From Eubacteriales Family XIII. Incertae Sedis bacterium (GTDB lineage Bacteria; Bacillota; Clostridia; Peptostreptococcales; Anaerovoracaceae): a DNA stretch of 24,880 nt. Shown here one piece after another: positions 13,853 to 21,817 of this stretch. Numbering within the stretch: the stretch's first letter is position 1; the number at the start of each line of letters is the position of its first letter. A program made the position numbers and the translations under genes. Under the pieces are notes generated by a model. The model ran no database searches and had not been told where the DNA came from. It saw only the letters and a list, made by a program, of their open reading frames with translations. The stretch is taken from positions 1 to 24,880 of the forward strand of contig JAITPU010000032.1 of assembly GCA_031289235.1 (NCBI GenBank). Reading direction: 5' to 3'.

Positions 13853-13878
13853 GCGAAGCGGACGCTCCGCTTCCGGCC
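13853..13878 (+). repeat. 26-bp hairpin repeat, copy in the rpmJ-rpsM spacer
   Basis: GCGAAGCGGACGCTCCGCTT followed by CCGGCC matches 22466-22491 at 25 of 26 positions. The block folds as GAAGCGG-ACGCT-CCGCTTC, and the one difference (T against C) falls in the loop. The neighbouring GCGTTGGCGC here is the reverse complement of the GCGCCAACGC beside the other copy. It appears to be an inner module of the element at 22377-22528. Confidence 0.7.
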
Positions 13879-13981
13879 CTGACGCGATAAAAACAAAAAC
13901 GATTTAAATGTGCTGACAGCGCCCGTTTTCACACGGTATGCGGACGCTGCGGAGATATTGCGACTGAAAGGAGTAACGTGT

Positions 13982-14359
13982 ATGGCTCGTATAGCCGGTG
14001 TCGATTTGCCGAGAGAGAAAAGAGTAGAAATCGGTCTGACCTATATTTACGGTATTGGCAGATCTACCGCGATTGCGATTTTAAAAAAGGCCGGCGTGAA
14101 TCCCGACACGAGGATCAGAGACTTGTCGGAGGATGAAGCCGGCGCGATCCGGAAGATCATCGACTCGGAATACATGGTGGAAGGAGACCTGAGACGGGAG
14201 GTTTCCCTGAACATCAAGCGATTGATGGAAATCGGGTGTTACAGGGGCGTCCGGCACAGAAGGGGGCTTCCGGTGAGAGGGCAGAACACGAAGACCAACG
14301 CGAGGACGAGAAAAGGCCCGAAGAGGACTGTCGGAAGGAAGAAGAAAGTGGGAAGGTAA
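13982..14359 (+). CDS. rpsM: 30S ribosomal protein S13
   Basis: S13 contacts P-site tRNA and L5 across the subunit interface. The 125-residue product begins MARIAGVDLPREKRVEIGLT with YIYGIGRSTA, then RGLPVRGQNTKTNARTRKGP, and a basic tail ending GRKKKVGR. A longer in-frame start at 13910 adds unrelated sequence and lacks a binding site, whereas GAAAGGAG lies before 13982. Confidence 0.97.
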   Translation: MARIAGVDLPREKRVEIGLTYIYGIGRSTAIAILKKAGVNPDTRIRDLSEDEAGAIRKIIDSEYMVEGDLRREVSLNIKRLMEIGCYRGVRHRRGLPVRGQNTKTNARTRKGPKRTVGRKKKVGR

Positions 14360-14373
14360 GGAGGTGAGGACGA

Positions 14374-14772
14374 ATGGCTAAGGTCGTAAAAAAGACGGTT
14401 CGCAAAAAAAGAAGAGAACGCAAGAACATTGAAAAAGGCCAGGCGCATATCCAATCCACCTTTAACAATACGATTGTAACGCTGACAGACCTTTCAGGGA
14501 ACGCGCTTTCCTGGTCCAGCGCTGGCTCCCTCGGATTTAAAGGTTCGAGGAAGTCCACGCCTTTTGCGGCGCAGACAGCCGCCGAGGAAGCGGCGAAAAA
14601 CGCGATGGAGCATGGGCTCAAGCATGTTGAAGTATACGTAAAAGGTCCCGGAGCCGGCCGCGAAGCGGCGATCAGGGCGTTGCAGACGGCGGGGCTTGAG
14701 ATCAGCATGATCAAAGACATCACTCCCATACCGCACAACGGATGCAGGCCGCCGAAGAGAAGAAGAGTGTAG
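14374..14772 (+). CDS. rpsK: 30S ribosomal protein S11
   Basis: S11 lies on the platform of the 30S subunit near the E-site mRNA path. The 132-residue product has GQAHIQSTFNNTIVTLTDLS, GFKGSRKSTPFAAQTAAEEA, VYVKGPGAGREAAIRALQTA and ends DITPIPHNGCRPPKRRRV, the diagnostic C terminus. AAGGAGGTG precedes the ATG. It follows rpsM by 14 nt. Confidence 0.97.
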   Translation: MAKVVKKTVRKKRRERKNIEKGQAHIQSTFNNTIVTLTDLSGNALSWSSAGSLGFKGSRKSTPFAAQTAAEEAAKNAMEHGLKHVEVYVKGPGAGREAAIRALQTAGLEISMIKDITPIPHNGCRPPKRRRV

Positions 14773-14792
14773 TTAAAGGAGGCAAAGAATAG

Positions 14793-15413
14793 ATGGCACG
14801 GTATACGAACGCCTCCTGCAGGCTTTGCAGGAGAGAGAGCCAAAAGCTGTTTTTAAAGGGAGAGAGATGTTACAGCGTTAAATGCGCCCTTGAAAAAAGA
14901 AATTATCCTCCCGGTCAGCACGGGCAGGGCAGGAAGAAGCTTTCGGACTACGGCCTTCAGCTTCGGGAAAAGCAGAAAGCAAAGCGCTTTTACGGGCTTT
15001 TGGAAACTCAGTTCAGGAACATCTTTGAAAAAGCGTCGCGCAGGAAGGGGATCACCGGCGAAAATCTGCTGATCATGCTGGAAACCCGCATGGACAACGT
15101 AGTGTTTCGCATGGGCTTCGCTTCCTCCAGAAAAGAAGCGAGGCAGCTCGTAACCCATGGGCATTTCCTCGTGAACGGCAAGAAGTTAGACATTCCTTCC
15201 GCCGAGCTAAAACCCGGTTCTATTGTCAAAGTAAAGGAAAAAAGCCAGAATTCTCCAAAATTTCAGGAGATCAAGGAGATGTCCATCACCGTGCCCTCTT
15301 GGATCAGCGTTACGCCGGAAAAACTGGAGGGAGCGGTTGTCGCGCTGCCGGCAAGAGAAGAAATTGATACGCCGGTCGCCGAGCATCTTATCGTTGAGCT
15401 GTACTCAAAATAA
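14793..15413 (+). CDS. rpsD: 30S ribosomal protein S4, zinc-ribbon form
   Basis: S4 is a primary 16S binder, part of the mRNA entry helicase and an autoregulator of the alpha operon in several bacteria. The 206-residue product has an N-terminal zinc motif, Cys9, Cys12, Cys26 and Cys31 (CRLC...RCYSVKC), then YPPGQHGQGRKKLSDYGLQL and the S4 RNA-binding domain RMGFASSRKEARQLVTHGHF. The cysteine-bearing form contrasts with the zinc-free S4 of many Bacilli. AAAGGAGG lies before the ATG. Confidence 0.96.
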   Translation: MARYTNASCRLCRRESQKLFLKGERCYSVKCALEKRNYPPGQHGQGRKKLSDYGLQLREKQKAKRFYGLLETQFRNIFEKASRRKGITGENLLIMLETRMDNVVFRMGFASSRKEARQLVTHGHFLVNGKKLDIPSAELKPGSIVKVKEKSQNSPKFQEIKEMSITVPSWISVTPEKLEGAVVALPAREEIDTPVAEHLIVELYSK

Positions 15414-15455
15414 GTCGGTGAAAAGCGTTCCACAGCGGCGGAAGGAGGAGCTTGC

Positions 15456-16403
15456 GTGATAGAAATCGAAAGACCGACGATAGAATGCGTGTTTTCCAGA
15501 GAGGAAGAAAATTACGGCAAATTCATCGTAGAACCTCTTGAAAGAGGATACGGCACTACTCTTGGCAACAGTCTGAGAAGGATACTGCTCAGTTCACTTC
15601 CGGGGACTGCGGCGACCTCCGTGAAAATCGACGGGGTCCTGCACGAATTTTCCACCGTTCCCGGAGTCAAGGAGGATGTGACCGAAATCATATTGAACAT
15701 AAAAAGGCTGGCGGTGAGGATAAACGGCGAATCCACGAAGCGCGTCACCGTCAATGCGGCGGGTCCCGGGGAGTTAACGGCCGGCGACATCATCAGCGAC
15801 GACGAAGTGGAGATCTTCAACCCCGAACTGCATATCGCGACTTTGGAGGACGGCGCGAGCCTGATCATGGATATCGCCTTTTCGAAGGGAAGAGGCTATG
15901 TCAGCGCGGAACAGAACAAAACAGAGTCGATGCCCATCGCGGTCATACCTGTGGATTCCATTTATACTCCTGTCAGAAAGGTGAATTTTACGATTGAGAA
16001 CACCCGCGTCGGACAGATTACGGATTACGACAGGCTGAACCTGGAAGTGTGGACGGACGGCAGCATCTCGCCGAAAGAAAGCGTTTCCATCGGCGCGAAG
16101 ATCATGCAGGAGCATTTGAAACTTTTCATTGATCTGATGGACGACACCGAAGCAATGGAAATCATGATAGAGAAAGAAGAAGACCCGACAGAGAAGGCGC
16201 TGGAAATGACCATCGAGGAATTAGAGCTTTCGGTGCGTTCGTTCAATTGCCTGAAACGGGCCCTGATCAACAGCGTGGAAGAGCTTACCCTCAAGACGGA
16301 AGACGAGATGATGAAGGTGCGGAACTTAGGCAAGAAATCTCTGGAAGAGGTGAAATTGAAATTGGGCGAATTGGGTCTTGGACTTAAAGAGAGCGAAGAT
16401 TAG
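15456..16403 (+). CDS. rpoA: DNA-directed RNA polymerase subunit alpha
   Basis: Alpha nucleates RNA polymerase assembly, and its C-terminal domain contacts UP elements and activators. The 315-residue product begins MIEIERPTIECV at a GTG codon, supported by a GGAAGGAGGAG site. The N-terminal domain has GYGTTLGNSLRRILLSSLPG and DYDRLNLEVWTDGS. An acidic linker (residues about 228-245) leads to the C-terminal domain, with ELSVRSFNCLKRALI and VRNLGKKSLEEVKLKLGELG. Length is standard. Confidence 0.97.
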   Translation: MIEIERPTIECVFSREEENYGKFIVEPLERGYGTTLGNSLRRILLSSLPGTAATSVKIDGVLHEFSTVPGVKEDVTEIILNIKRLAVRINGESTKRVTVNAAGPGELTAGDIISDDEVEIFNPELHIATLEDGASLIMDIAFSKGRGYVSAEQNKTESMPIAVIPVDSIYTPVRKVNFTIENTRVGQITDYDRLNLEVWTDGSISPKESVSIGAKIMQEHLKLFIDLMDDTEAMEIMIEKEEDPTEKALEMTIEELELSVRSFNCLKRALINSVEELTLKTEDEMMKVRNLGKKSLEEVKLKLGELGLGLKESED

Positions 16404-16417
16404 AAAGGAGAAGCGTG

Positions 16418-16759
16418 ATGCCGGGTTATAGGAAATTAGGCAGGCCGACGGCTCACAGAAGGGCTATGCTCAGGAATCTCGTGACGGACCTTCTGCGCGA
16501 GGGGCGCATCATGACCACCGAGCACAGAGCGAAAGAAGCCGGGCGCGAAGCGGAAAAGATGATTACTCTTGGCAAGCGCGGCGACCTTCAGGCGAGAAGG
16601 AAGGCGCTGGGTTTTATTTACGACGAGGGCGTCGTAAGTAAGCTTTTTGACAATATAGCGCCGAAATACGGGGAAAGAAACGGCGGATACACGAGGATTC
16701 TGAAACTCGGCCCGAGGAGGGGCGATAGCGCGGAGGAAGTGTTTCTGGAGTTGGTTTAA
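16418..16759 (+). CDS. rplQ: 50S ribosomal protein L17
   Basis: L17 is near the tunnel exit. The 113-residue product is MPGYRKLGRPTAHRRAMLRN followed by LVTDLLREGRIMTTEHRAKE and the C-terminal GGYTRILKLGPRRGDSAEEV. GTG at 16415 is in frame, but the ATG at 16418 is 7 nt behind AAAGGAG. This closes the ribosomal cluster. No convincing terminator follows; GCGGG-GATT-CCCGC in the next spacer lacks a T tract directly after it. Confidence 0.96.
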   Translation: MPGYRKLGRPTAHRRAMLRNLVTDLLREGRIMTTEHRAKEAGREAEKMITLGKRGDLQARRKALGFIYDEGVVSKLFDNIAPKYGERNGGYTRILKLGPRRGDSAEEVFLELV

Positions 16760-16925
16760 GCGTAGCTTCGAATGTCGGTAAGGCTGGCTGGCTGCGGGGA
16801 TTCCCGCTTGGCGTCTTTTCGGGCGGGTCAGGGAACGCGTCTTGGCGCCGTAGCCGAACGGAGCGGTAAGCGCCGGGAGCAGTATGCCGGAAGAGTATGC
16901 GGATTCAGCTTTGAAGAGGATGGAT

Positions 16926-17618
16926 ATGGGCAAGTTTATTACTGCCGGGGAAGCCGCCGGAATGATTCCGGAGAACGCTGTCATAATGGTCGGCGGTTTC
17001 ATGGGATGCGGCAACCCGCACAAGATCATAGCCGAGCTGGCCAAACTGGGGACGGGCGGGATCACGCTGATCTGCAACGACGCTTCGATGCCGGGCGGGC
17101 CGGACGGCGATGAGTATTACGGCGTCGCGAAATTGATACATAACCGTCAGGTCAAAAAGCTGATCACCAGCCATGTGGGGCTGAATCCGGAGGTGGCCGC
17201 CCAGATGAACGCGGGTCTTATTGAAGTCGAGCTGGTCCCGCAGGGGTCGCTGGCCGAGATGGTCCGCGCCGGCGGAGCCGGGCTTGGCGGAGTGTTGACG
17301 CCTACAGGTTTGGGAACCATCGTCGAGAAGGCCGGACATGTTCACGGCGTAATTGAGATCGACGGGAAGTCCTATCTTGTTGAGCGCCCTTTGCGCGCTG
17401 ACTTTGCGCTTTTGAGCGGTTACAGGATTGACAGATCTGGAAATATTTGGTATAAAGGGACGACGCGCAACTTCAATCTCCCGATGGCCACGGCGGCCGG
17501 CGTGGTAATCGCGGAGGCCGATCACTTGGTGGATATCGGCGCTATAGAACCTGAAAACGTGATGACCAGCGGCGTTTTTGTGGATTATATAGTGGAAGGA
17601 GGACGCGCTGATGGATAG
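16926..17618 (+). CDS. Family I CoA-transferase, subunit A
   Basis: This is the alpha subunit of a 3-oxoacid/acetate-type CoA-transferase (AtoD, ScoA, CtfA group), which moves CoA between acids such as acetate, butyrate or acetoacetate. The product (230 residues) has AVIMVGGFMGCGNPHKII, SHVGLNPEVAAQMNAG, VELVPQGSLAEMVRAGGAGL and GGVLTPTGLGT, all family landmarks. The chosen ATG is 6 nt behind GAAGAGG and gives the family N terminus; an ATG at 16884 with GGGAG before it would add 14 residues. It overlaps subunit B by 8 nt. The substrate cannot be read from the sequence. Confidence 0.9.
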   Translation: MGKFITAGEAAGMIPENAVIMVGGFMGCGNPHKIIAELAKLGTGGITLICNDASMPGGPDGDEYYGVAKLIHNRQVKKLITSHVGLNPEVAAQMNAGLIEVELVPQGSLAEMVRAGGAGLGGVLTPTGLGTIVEKAGHVHGVIEIDGKSYLVERPLRADFALLSGYRIDRSGNIWYKGTTRNFNLPMATAAGVVIAEADHLVDIGAIEPENVMTSGVFVDYIVEGGRADG

Positions 17619-18270
17619 GGACAAGATCAAAGACTTTATCGCCAGGCGCGCCGCCATGGAGTTGAAGGACGGCGATATCGTGAACCTCGGCATAGGTTTG
17701 CCTACGCTGATCCCGTCATTCCTGCCGGAGGGCGTGCGCGTGGTTTTGCACGGCGAGAACGGCATAATAGGCGCCGGACCGAAGCCCGGCCCCGACGAGG
17801 CTCAGCCGAGGTATGTCACAGACGCGGGCGGCAAACCTTCTTCGGTAGCTCCGGGCGGCAGTTTCATCGATTCCTGCGTCAGTTTCGGCCTTATCCGCGG
17901 CGGTCATGTGGATTGCACCATCCTCGGGGCGCTGGAAGTGGATGAAAAGGGGAATCTGGCCAACTGGATCATTCCCGGGGAAAAAGTGCCCGGCATGGGC
18001 GGCGCGATGGATCTTGTGGTCGGCGCGAAAAAAGTGATAGTGGCGATGGAGCATACTGCGAAAGGAAAGCACAAAATCCTCAGGGAATGCAGGCTGCCTC
18101 TCACGGCGGTGAGCTGCGTGGATTTGATCATTACCGAAATGGGAGTCATGCGGCTGACAGACGGCGGGATTCTGCTTACGGAGTACAATCCCGAATTTAC
18201 GCCGGAAGAGATACAGGCCGCGACCGAAGCGGAATTGATCATCCCGGACGATATCCGCGAGATGATCTGA
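17611..18270 (+). CDS. Family I CoA-transferase, subunit B
   Basis: This is the beta subunit (AtoA, ScoB, CtfB group) and carries the catalytic glutamate that forms the glutamyl-CoA thioester. That residue lies in GENGIIGAGP; the family motif is (S/E)ENG, so the preceding residue here is G. Other landmarks are VNLGIGLPTLIPSFLP, SFGLIRGGHVDCTILGALEV, GNLANWIIPGEKVPGMGGAM and GGILLTEYNPEFT. The 219 residues match the family. AAGGAGG lies within the end of subunit A, so translation is probably coupled. Confidence 0.92.
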   Translation: MDRDKIKDFIARRAAMELKDGDIVNLGIGLPTLIPSFLPEGVRVVLHGENGIIGAGPKPGPDEAQPRYVTDAGGKPSSVAPGGSFIDSCVSFGLIRGGHVDCTILGALEVDEKGNLANWIIPGEKVPGMGGAMDLVVGAKKVIVAMEHTAKGKHKILRECRLPLTAVSCVDLIITEMGVMRLTDGGILLTEYNPEFTPEEIQAATEAELIIPDDIREMI

Positions 18271-18283
18271 TCTTGCCGGCAAA

Positions 18284-18311
18284 GCGCGGCGGAGAAAAGA
18301 CCGGCGCGGCT
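18284..18311 (+). repeat. 28-bp repeat block, copy 2
   Basis: GCGCGGCGGAGAAAAGACCG and the following GCGCGGCT match 1025-1052 at 27 of 28 positions. It lies in the 121-nt spacer between the CoA-transferase and the lipoprotein gene, 17 kb from the other copy and in the same orientation. Confidence 0.6.
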
Positions 18312-18335
18312 TCTGATGTTTAATTGGCGGAGCGA

Positions 18336-18368
18336 TATAATACGTTACAGTTCACATGTTCGCTGTAA
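18336..18368 (+). promoter_or_regulatory. Possible promoter -10 box plus small inverted repeat before the lipoprotein gene
   Basis: A perfect TATAAT (18336-18341) has only a weak -35 candidate (CTGATG, 17 nt upstream). It is followed at once by TTACAG (18345-18350) and CTGTAA (18363-18368), a 6-bp inverted repeat. CGTTACAGTTCA (18343-18354) is identical to 219-230 of the element near birA, and ATGTTC follows in both. It could be an operator at the start site or a shrunken copy of the repeat family. Confidence 0.35.
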
Positions 18369-18391
18369 ACAGGCGGGGCGGAAGGAACGAT

Positions 18392-19174
18392 ATGCGTAAG
18401 GAACTGACTAAGTTTCTCGTAACGGCTTTGATATCCCTGATGATCCCGGCGCTCGTCGCCGGCTGCGGCAGGGTCGATTCCGAAAAAATCCAGGAGGAGT
18501 TCGCCTCTCTGCTGTTGGAGGCGCCTTCGGGAAAAAGCGTAAAGACCGTTGAAGAATTTCTCTTGCGGAACATGACTTACCTGAACGAAGAACAGGCCGG
18601 TGAAATGCTTACGGAATTTGAAAATTACGCGTCCGCCTTTGATGAGGATTATTTTGATTACGCGGAGATCATCGAAACGTACGGCGAGTATATTTCGCCG
18701 GCGCTCAGGGAGATTTACGAGTGCAGGGAACTGGAACAGGAAACGCCGATGGCCGTTGACGCGGTTCCGCTGATTTCGTGGGAAGAACTGGCGGACAGGG
18801 CTTTAGCGGTCGAAAGCGTGATCAGGGAGTATCCCGATGATGTGACGGCAAAGGCCGACGCGCTTTGGCTTTACGGCGGATATATCAACGGGATGCTCAT
18901 GGGCATGAACGGTCCGCCGGTTTTCGATTACGCGAGCCGCCGCTTCAATCCGGAGGCCATGCGGGTATATGATGAATTCGTGGCGGCGAATTCCGGCTCT
19001 ACGGCCGCCTGGGTTGTCTCGGAGTACCGCAAATATCTCGAGGGAGTGGACGGCGAGCTTTTCTATGAGAACAGCGATGATAATGAGGTAAAAGCCGGAT
19101 TCTCCGAATTTTGCGCGTGGCTGGTGTCAGAAGCGCAGTCGCGGGTCTATGAAAAACGTGAGAATGGCTCATAA
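18392..19174 (+). CDS. Predicted lipoprotein of unknown function
   Basis: The 260-residue product starts MRKELTKFLVTALISLMIPA and continues LVAGC, a signal peptide with lipobox VAGC and lipidation at Cys25, so it should be anchored on the outer face of the membrane. The mature part is acidic and probably helical, with many Glu and Tyr (GEMLTEFENYASAFDEDYFD). No known domain was recognised. The start at 18392 has GGAAGGA 5-6 nt upstream; a longer frame from 18356 lacks a site and adds residues before the signal. Its end overlaps ecfA1 by up to 26 nt, so it may be cotranscribed with the transporter. Whether it serves that transporter is unknown. Confidence 0.8.
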   Translation: MRKELTKFLVTALISLMIPALVAGCGRVDSEKIQEEFASLLLEAPSGKSVKTVEEFLLRNMTYLNEEQAGEMLTEFENYASAFDEDYFDYAEIIETYGEYISPALREIYECRELEQETPMAVDAVPLISWEELADRALAVESVIREYPDDVTAKADALWLYGGYINGMLMGMNGPPVFDYASRRFNPEAMRVYDEFVAANSGSTAAWVVSEYRKYLEGVDGELFYENSDDNEVKAGFSEFCAWLVSEAQSRVYEKRENGS

Positions 19175-20015
19175 CGGAACGGATATAATCCGGATAGAAA
19201 ATCTGATATTTGAATATAAGCGCGAAGGTGAAGCCGCGCCGGACAGGGCGGTCGACGGAGTGAGCCTGAACTTGGAGCGCGGCAGTTTTACCGCTGTGAT
19301 CGGGCAAAACGGCTCCGGGAAATCGACTCTCGCGAAGAATATCAACGCCCTGCTGTTGCCAAGCGGCGGGGCGGTTTATGTTGACGGGTACAATACCGGC
19401 GATGCGGAGGCGGTATGGGAGATCCGGCGCCGGGCGGGAATGGTGTTTCAGAACCCGGACAATCAGTTGGTCTCAGCCATAGTTGAGGACGATGTCGCGT
19501 TCGGCCCTGAAAATTTGGGGATAGCCCCGGACGAGATCCGCGTCAGGGTGCGGGAGTCCCTGCTTTCCGTTCATATGTACGGGGAGCGGAAGAAAGCGCC
19601 GCATCTCTTGTCGGGAGGGCAGAAACAGCGCGTGGCGATAGCCGGAGTCGTCGCGATGCGCCCGGAATGCATCATATTCGACGAGCCTACCGCCATGTTA
19701 GACCCTGTGGGCAGGGAAGAGGTCATGGAGATCATAGGCCGGCTGCATTTGGACGGCGTTACCGTCGTGCTGATCACGCATTTCATGGATGAAGCCGCGC
19801 TGGCGGACCGGATAGTGGTTATGGACGAAGGCCGCGTGGTTCTTGACGGCGCGCCCTCGTCGGTGTTTCGGCGCGCGGATTTGCTCAGGAAGCTGAGCTT
19901 GGACGCGCCTCTCGCGGTAGAACTCGCGGAACGCCTGCGCGGGAAAGGTTTTGCCATACCGGACGACATAATCAATACGGAAGAGATGGTCGAATTTTTA
20001 TGCCGGTCAAAGTAG
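19149..20015 (+). CDS. ecfA1: ECF transporter ATP-binding protein EcfA1
   Basis: This is one of the two ATPases of an energy-coupling-factor vitamin importer. The 288-residue product has Walker A GQNGSGKST (52-60), Q-loop VFQNPDNQLVSAIVEDDVAF with the ECF-typical acidic groove sequence, signature LSGGQKQRVAIAG, Walker B CIIFDEPTAMLDP and switch LITHFMDEA. The C-terminal region follows the EcfA pattern. The start is unsure: ATG 19149 and ATG 19164 both lack a strong site and overlap the lipoprotein gene. It overlaps ecfA2 by 16 nt. Confidence 0.93.
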   Translation: MKNVRMAHNGTDIIRIENLIFEYKREGEAAPDRAVDGVSLNLERGSFTAVIGQNGSGKSTLAKNINALLLPSGGAVYVDGYNTGDAEAVWEIRRRAGMVFQNPDNQLVSAIVEDDVAFGPENLGIAPDEIRVRVRESLLSVHMYGERKKAPHLLSGGQKQRVAIAGVVAMRPECIIFDEPTAMLDPVGREEVMEIIGRLHLDGVTVVLITHFMDEAALADRIVVMDEGRVVLDGAPSSVFRRADLLRKLSLDAPLAVELAERLRGKGFAIPDDIINTEEMVEFLCRSK

Positions 20016-20857
20016 AGGACCTTGTGTACGTGTACAGCGAGGGTCTGCCCTATGAAACCCTTGCGCTGGACGGCGTAAGTTTCGAAATCGCGGACGGCGA
20101 GTTCATCGGCGTGATAGGGCGGACAGGCTCGGGGAAATCGACGCTGATCCAGCATCTTAACGGGATATTGAAACCAAAATCGGGGCGCGTCTTCGTCGGG
20201 GACGCGGAGATAACGGCGAAGGGCGTGAAGCTGGCCGAAATCAGGAGAAAGATCGGCTTGGTGTTTCAGTACCCGGAATATCAGCTTTTCGAGGAAACTG
20301 TATACAAAGACGTCGCTTTCGGGCCGGTCAGCCTGGGGCTTTCACAGCGGGAAACAGACCGGCGTGTGCGGGAAGCCCTTTCCCTCGTGGGACTTGATTT
20401 TTCGGAATTTTCCGAGCGTTCGCCGTTTGAGCTGTCGGGCGGGCAGAAACGCCGCGCGGCTATCGCCGGAGTGCTGTCGATGAAGCCGGAGGTATTGATA
20501 TTAGACGAACCTACAGCGGGCCTTGATCCCGGATCTCATATGGATATACTCAATATGATCGGGGAGATACGGCGGCGGGAAGGCGTCGTCGTGATATTGG
20601 TTTCCCACAATATGAACGATATCGCGCGTCTGTCGGACCGGATATTCGTGATGAATGAAGGGAAGATAGCGCTTTCCGGCGCGCCCGCGGAAGTGTTCGC
20701 CCACGATGAATTTCTGGCGTCTATCGGGCTGAGACTGCCGCCCGTCGCGGAGATGATGCGGAAGCTGCGTCTGCGCGGCGTGGATATCCCCGAAGGCGTC
20801 CTTACGATAGATGAGGCGGAGCGGGCGCTGGAAGGTTTTTTGAGGCGGGCGCGATGA
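20000..20857 (+). CDS. ecfA2: ECF transporter ATP-binding protein EcfA2
   Basis: This is the second ATPase of the same importer and pairs with EcfA1. The 285-residue product has Walker A GRTGSGKST, Q-loop VFQYPEYQLFEETVYKDVAF, signature LSGGQKRRAAIAG, Walker B LILDEPTAGLDP and switch LVSHNMND. FQYPEYQLFEETVxKDVAFGP is the usual EcfA2 pattern, which distinguishes it from EcfA1. The start lies inside ecfA1 and the stop overlaps ecfT (ATGA), giving a tightly coupled three-gene unit. Confidence 0.94.
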   Translation: MPVKVEDLVYVYSEGLPYETLALDGVSFEIADGEFIGVIGRTGSGKSTLIQHLNGILKPKSGRVFVGDAEITAKGVKLAEIRRKIGLVFQYPEYQLFEETVYKDVAFGPVSLGLSQRETDRRVREALSLVGLDFSEFSERSPFELSGGQKRRAAIAGVLSMKPEVLILDEPTAGLDPGSHMDILNMIGEIRRREGVVVILVSHNMNDIARLSDRIFVMNEGKIALSGAPAEVFAHDEFLASIGLRLPPVAEMMRKLRLRGVDIPEGVLTIDEAERALEGFLRRAR

Positions 20858-21672
20858 TCAGAGATATAACGCTGGGACAGTATTACCCCGGGGATTCTTG
20901 GGCGCACAGGCTGGATCCGCGGGTGAAAATCGCGGTCACCTTTGTTTACATACTGGCGCTGTTTCTTATAAGAGATTTCGGGGGCCACGCCGTCGCGGCA
21001 GCCGCGCTGGGCGTCGCCGTTGCAGTCTCGCGGGTTCCGCCGAAATTTATTCTGCGGGGTTTGAAAGCGGTCTTTATAATAATTCTGTTTACCTTTACGC
21101 TGAACATGCTGATGACGAAAGGCGAGCCGCTGATCAAGGCCGGTTTTATCGTCGTCACAAAAGAGGGGCTTTATAACGCGGTGTTCATGGGGCTGAGGCT
21201 CGTGCTTCTGATCGTCGGGTCTTCGCTTTTGACGCTTACCACTAAGCCGGTACGGCTGACCGACGGCATCGAGAGCCTGCTGAAGCCGTTCAGGCGTTTC
21301 GGCGTTCCCGCGCACGAGCTCGCGATGATGATGACCATCGCGCTGAGGTTCATACCCACTCTGCTGGAGGAAACTGACAAGATAATGAAGGCGCAGATGG
21401 CGCGCGGCGCGGACTTCGAAAGCGGCAGCATACTGCGGCGGGCGAAAAATATGACGCCGTTGCTGGTTCCGCTGTTTATCGGCGCTTTTCGCATCGCCCA
21501 GGATCTGGCTATGGCTATGGAAGCGCGCTGTTACCGCGGAGGCGAGGGCAGGACCAGCCTGCACGAACTGAGGCTAAGGAAACAGGACGCCGCGGCCATA
21601 TTTCTGACCGCCGTGTTTTTAAGTTTTATTTTGCTGGAACGTTGGCTGTCGCCGCTTTGGTTCGATATTTAA
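20854..21672 (+). CDS. ecfT: ECF transporter transmembrane protein EcfT
   Basis: EcfT is the membrane scaffold that couples the ATPases to a substrate-binding S component. The 272-residue product begins MIRDITLGQYYPGDSWAHRL DPR, the family start, and has several hydrophobic segments (for example FVYILALFLIRDF and LVLLIVGSSLLTL). The two coupling motifs appear as QMARGADF and MEARCYRG. In many Firmicutes truA, rplM and rpsI follow; here none of them does within the window. Confidence 0.93.
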   Translation: MIRDITLGQYYPGDSWAHRLDPRVKIAVTFVYILALFLIRDFGGHAVAAAALGVAVAVSRVPPKFILRGLKAVFIIILFTFTLNMLMTKGEPLIKAGFIVVTKEGLYNAVFMGLRLVLLIVGSSLLTLTTKPVRLTDGIESLLKPFRRFGVPAHELAMMMTIALRFIPTLLEETDKIMKAQMARGADFESGSILRRAKNMTPLLVPLFIGAFRIAQDLAMAMEARCYRGGEGRTSLHELRLRKQDAAAIFLTAVFLSFILLERWLSPLWFDI

Positions 21673-21674
21673 TA

Positions 21675-21728
21675 CTGTTTTTTATTTAGATTCCGTTCCA
21701 AATTTTTGGAACGGACGGCGGAAAACAG
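21675..21728 (+). promoter_or_regulatory. Nested stem-loop between ecfT and queT
   Basis: CTGTTTT (21675-21681) pairs with AAAACAG (21722-21728), enclosing a perfect 11-bp stem, TCCGTTCCAAA (21692-21702) with TTTGGAACGGA (21705-21715). It begins 2 nt after the ecfT stop and ends about 90 nt before queT. No T tract follows, so it is not a standard terminator. Because queT genes are often under preQ1 riboswitches, a leader RNA is possible, but I could not match it to a preQ1 class. Confidence 0.5.
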
Positions 21729-21817
21729 CATTTACCGCTTCGCTTTAAAGTAAGGTTTTAAATGCGAATCAGTATAAACGAAAAAATACGCGCGCGGCGG
21801 CGGAATGGACTGTTTAT

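Noticed and set aside
16780..16815. GCGGG-GATT-CCCGC after rplQ as the operon terminator.
   Set aside because: The stem is only 5 bp and the nearest T-run is about 10 nt away, so it is too weak to call.
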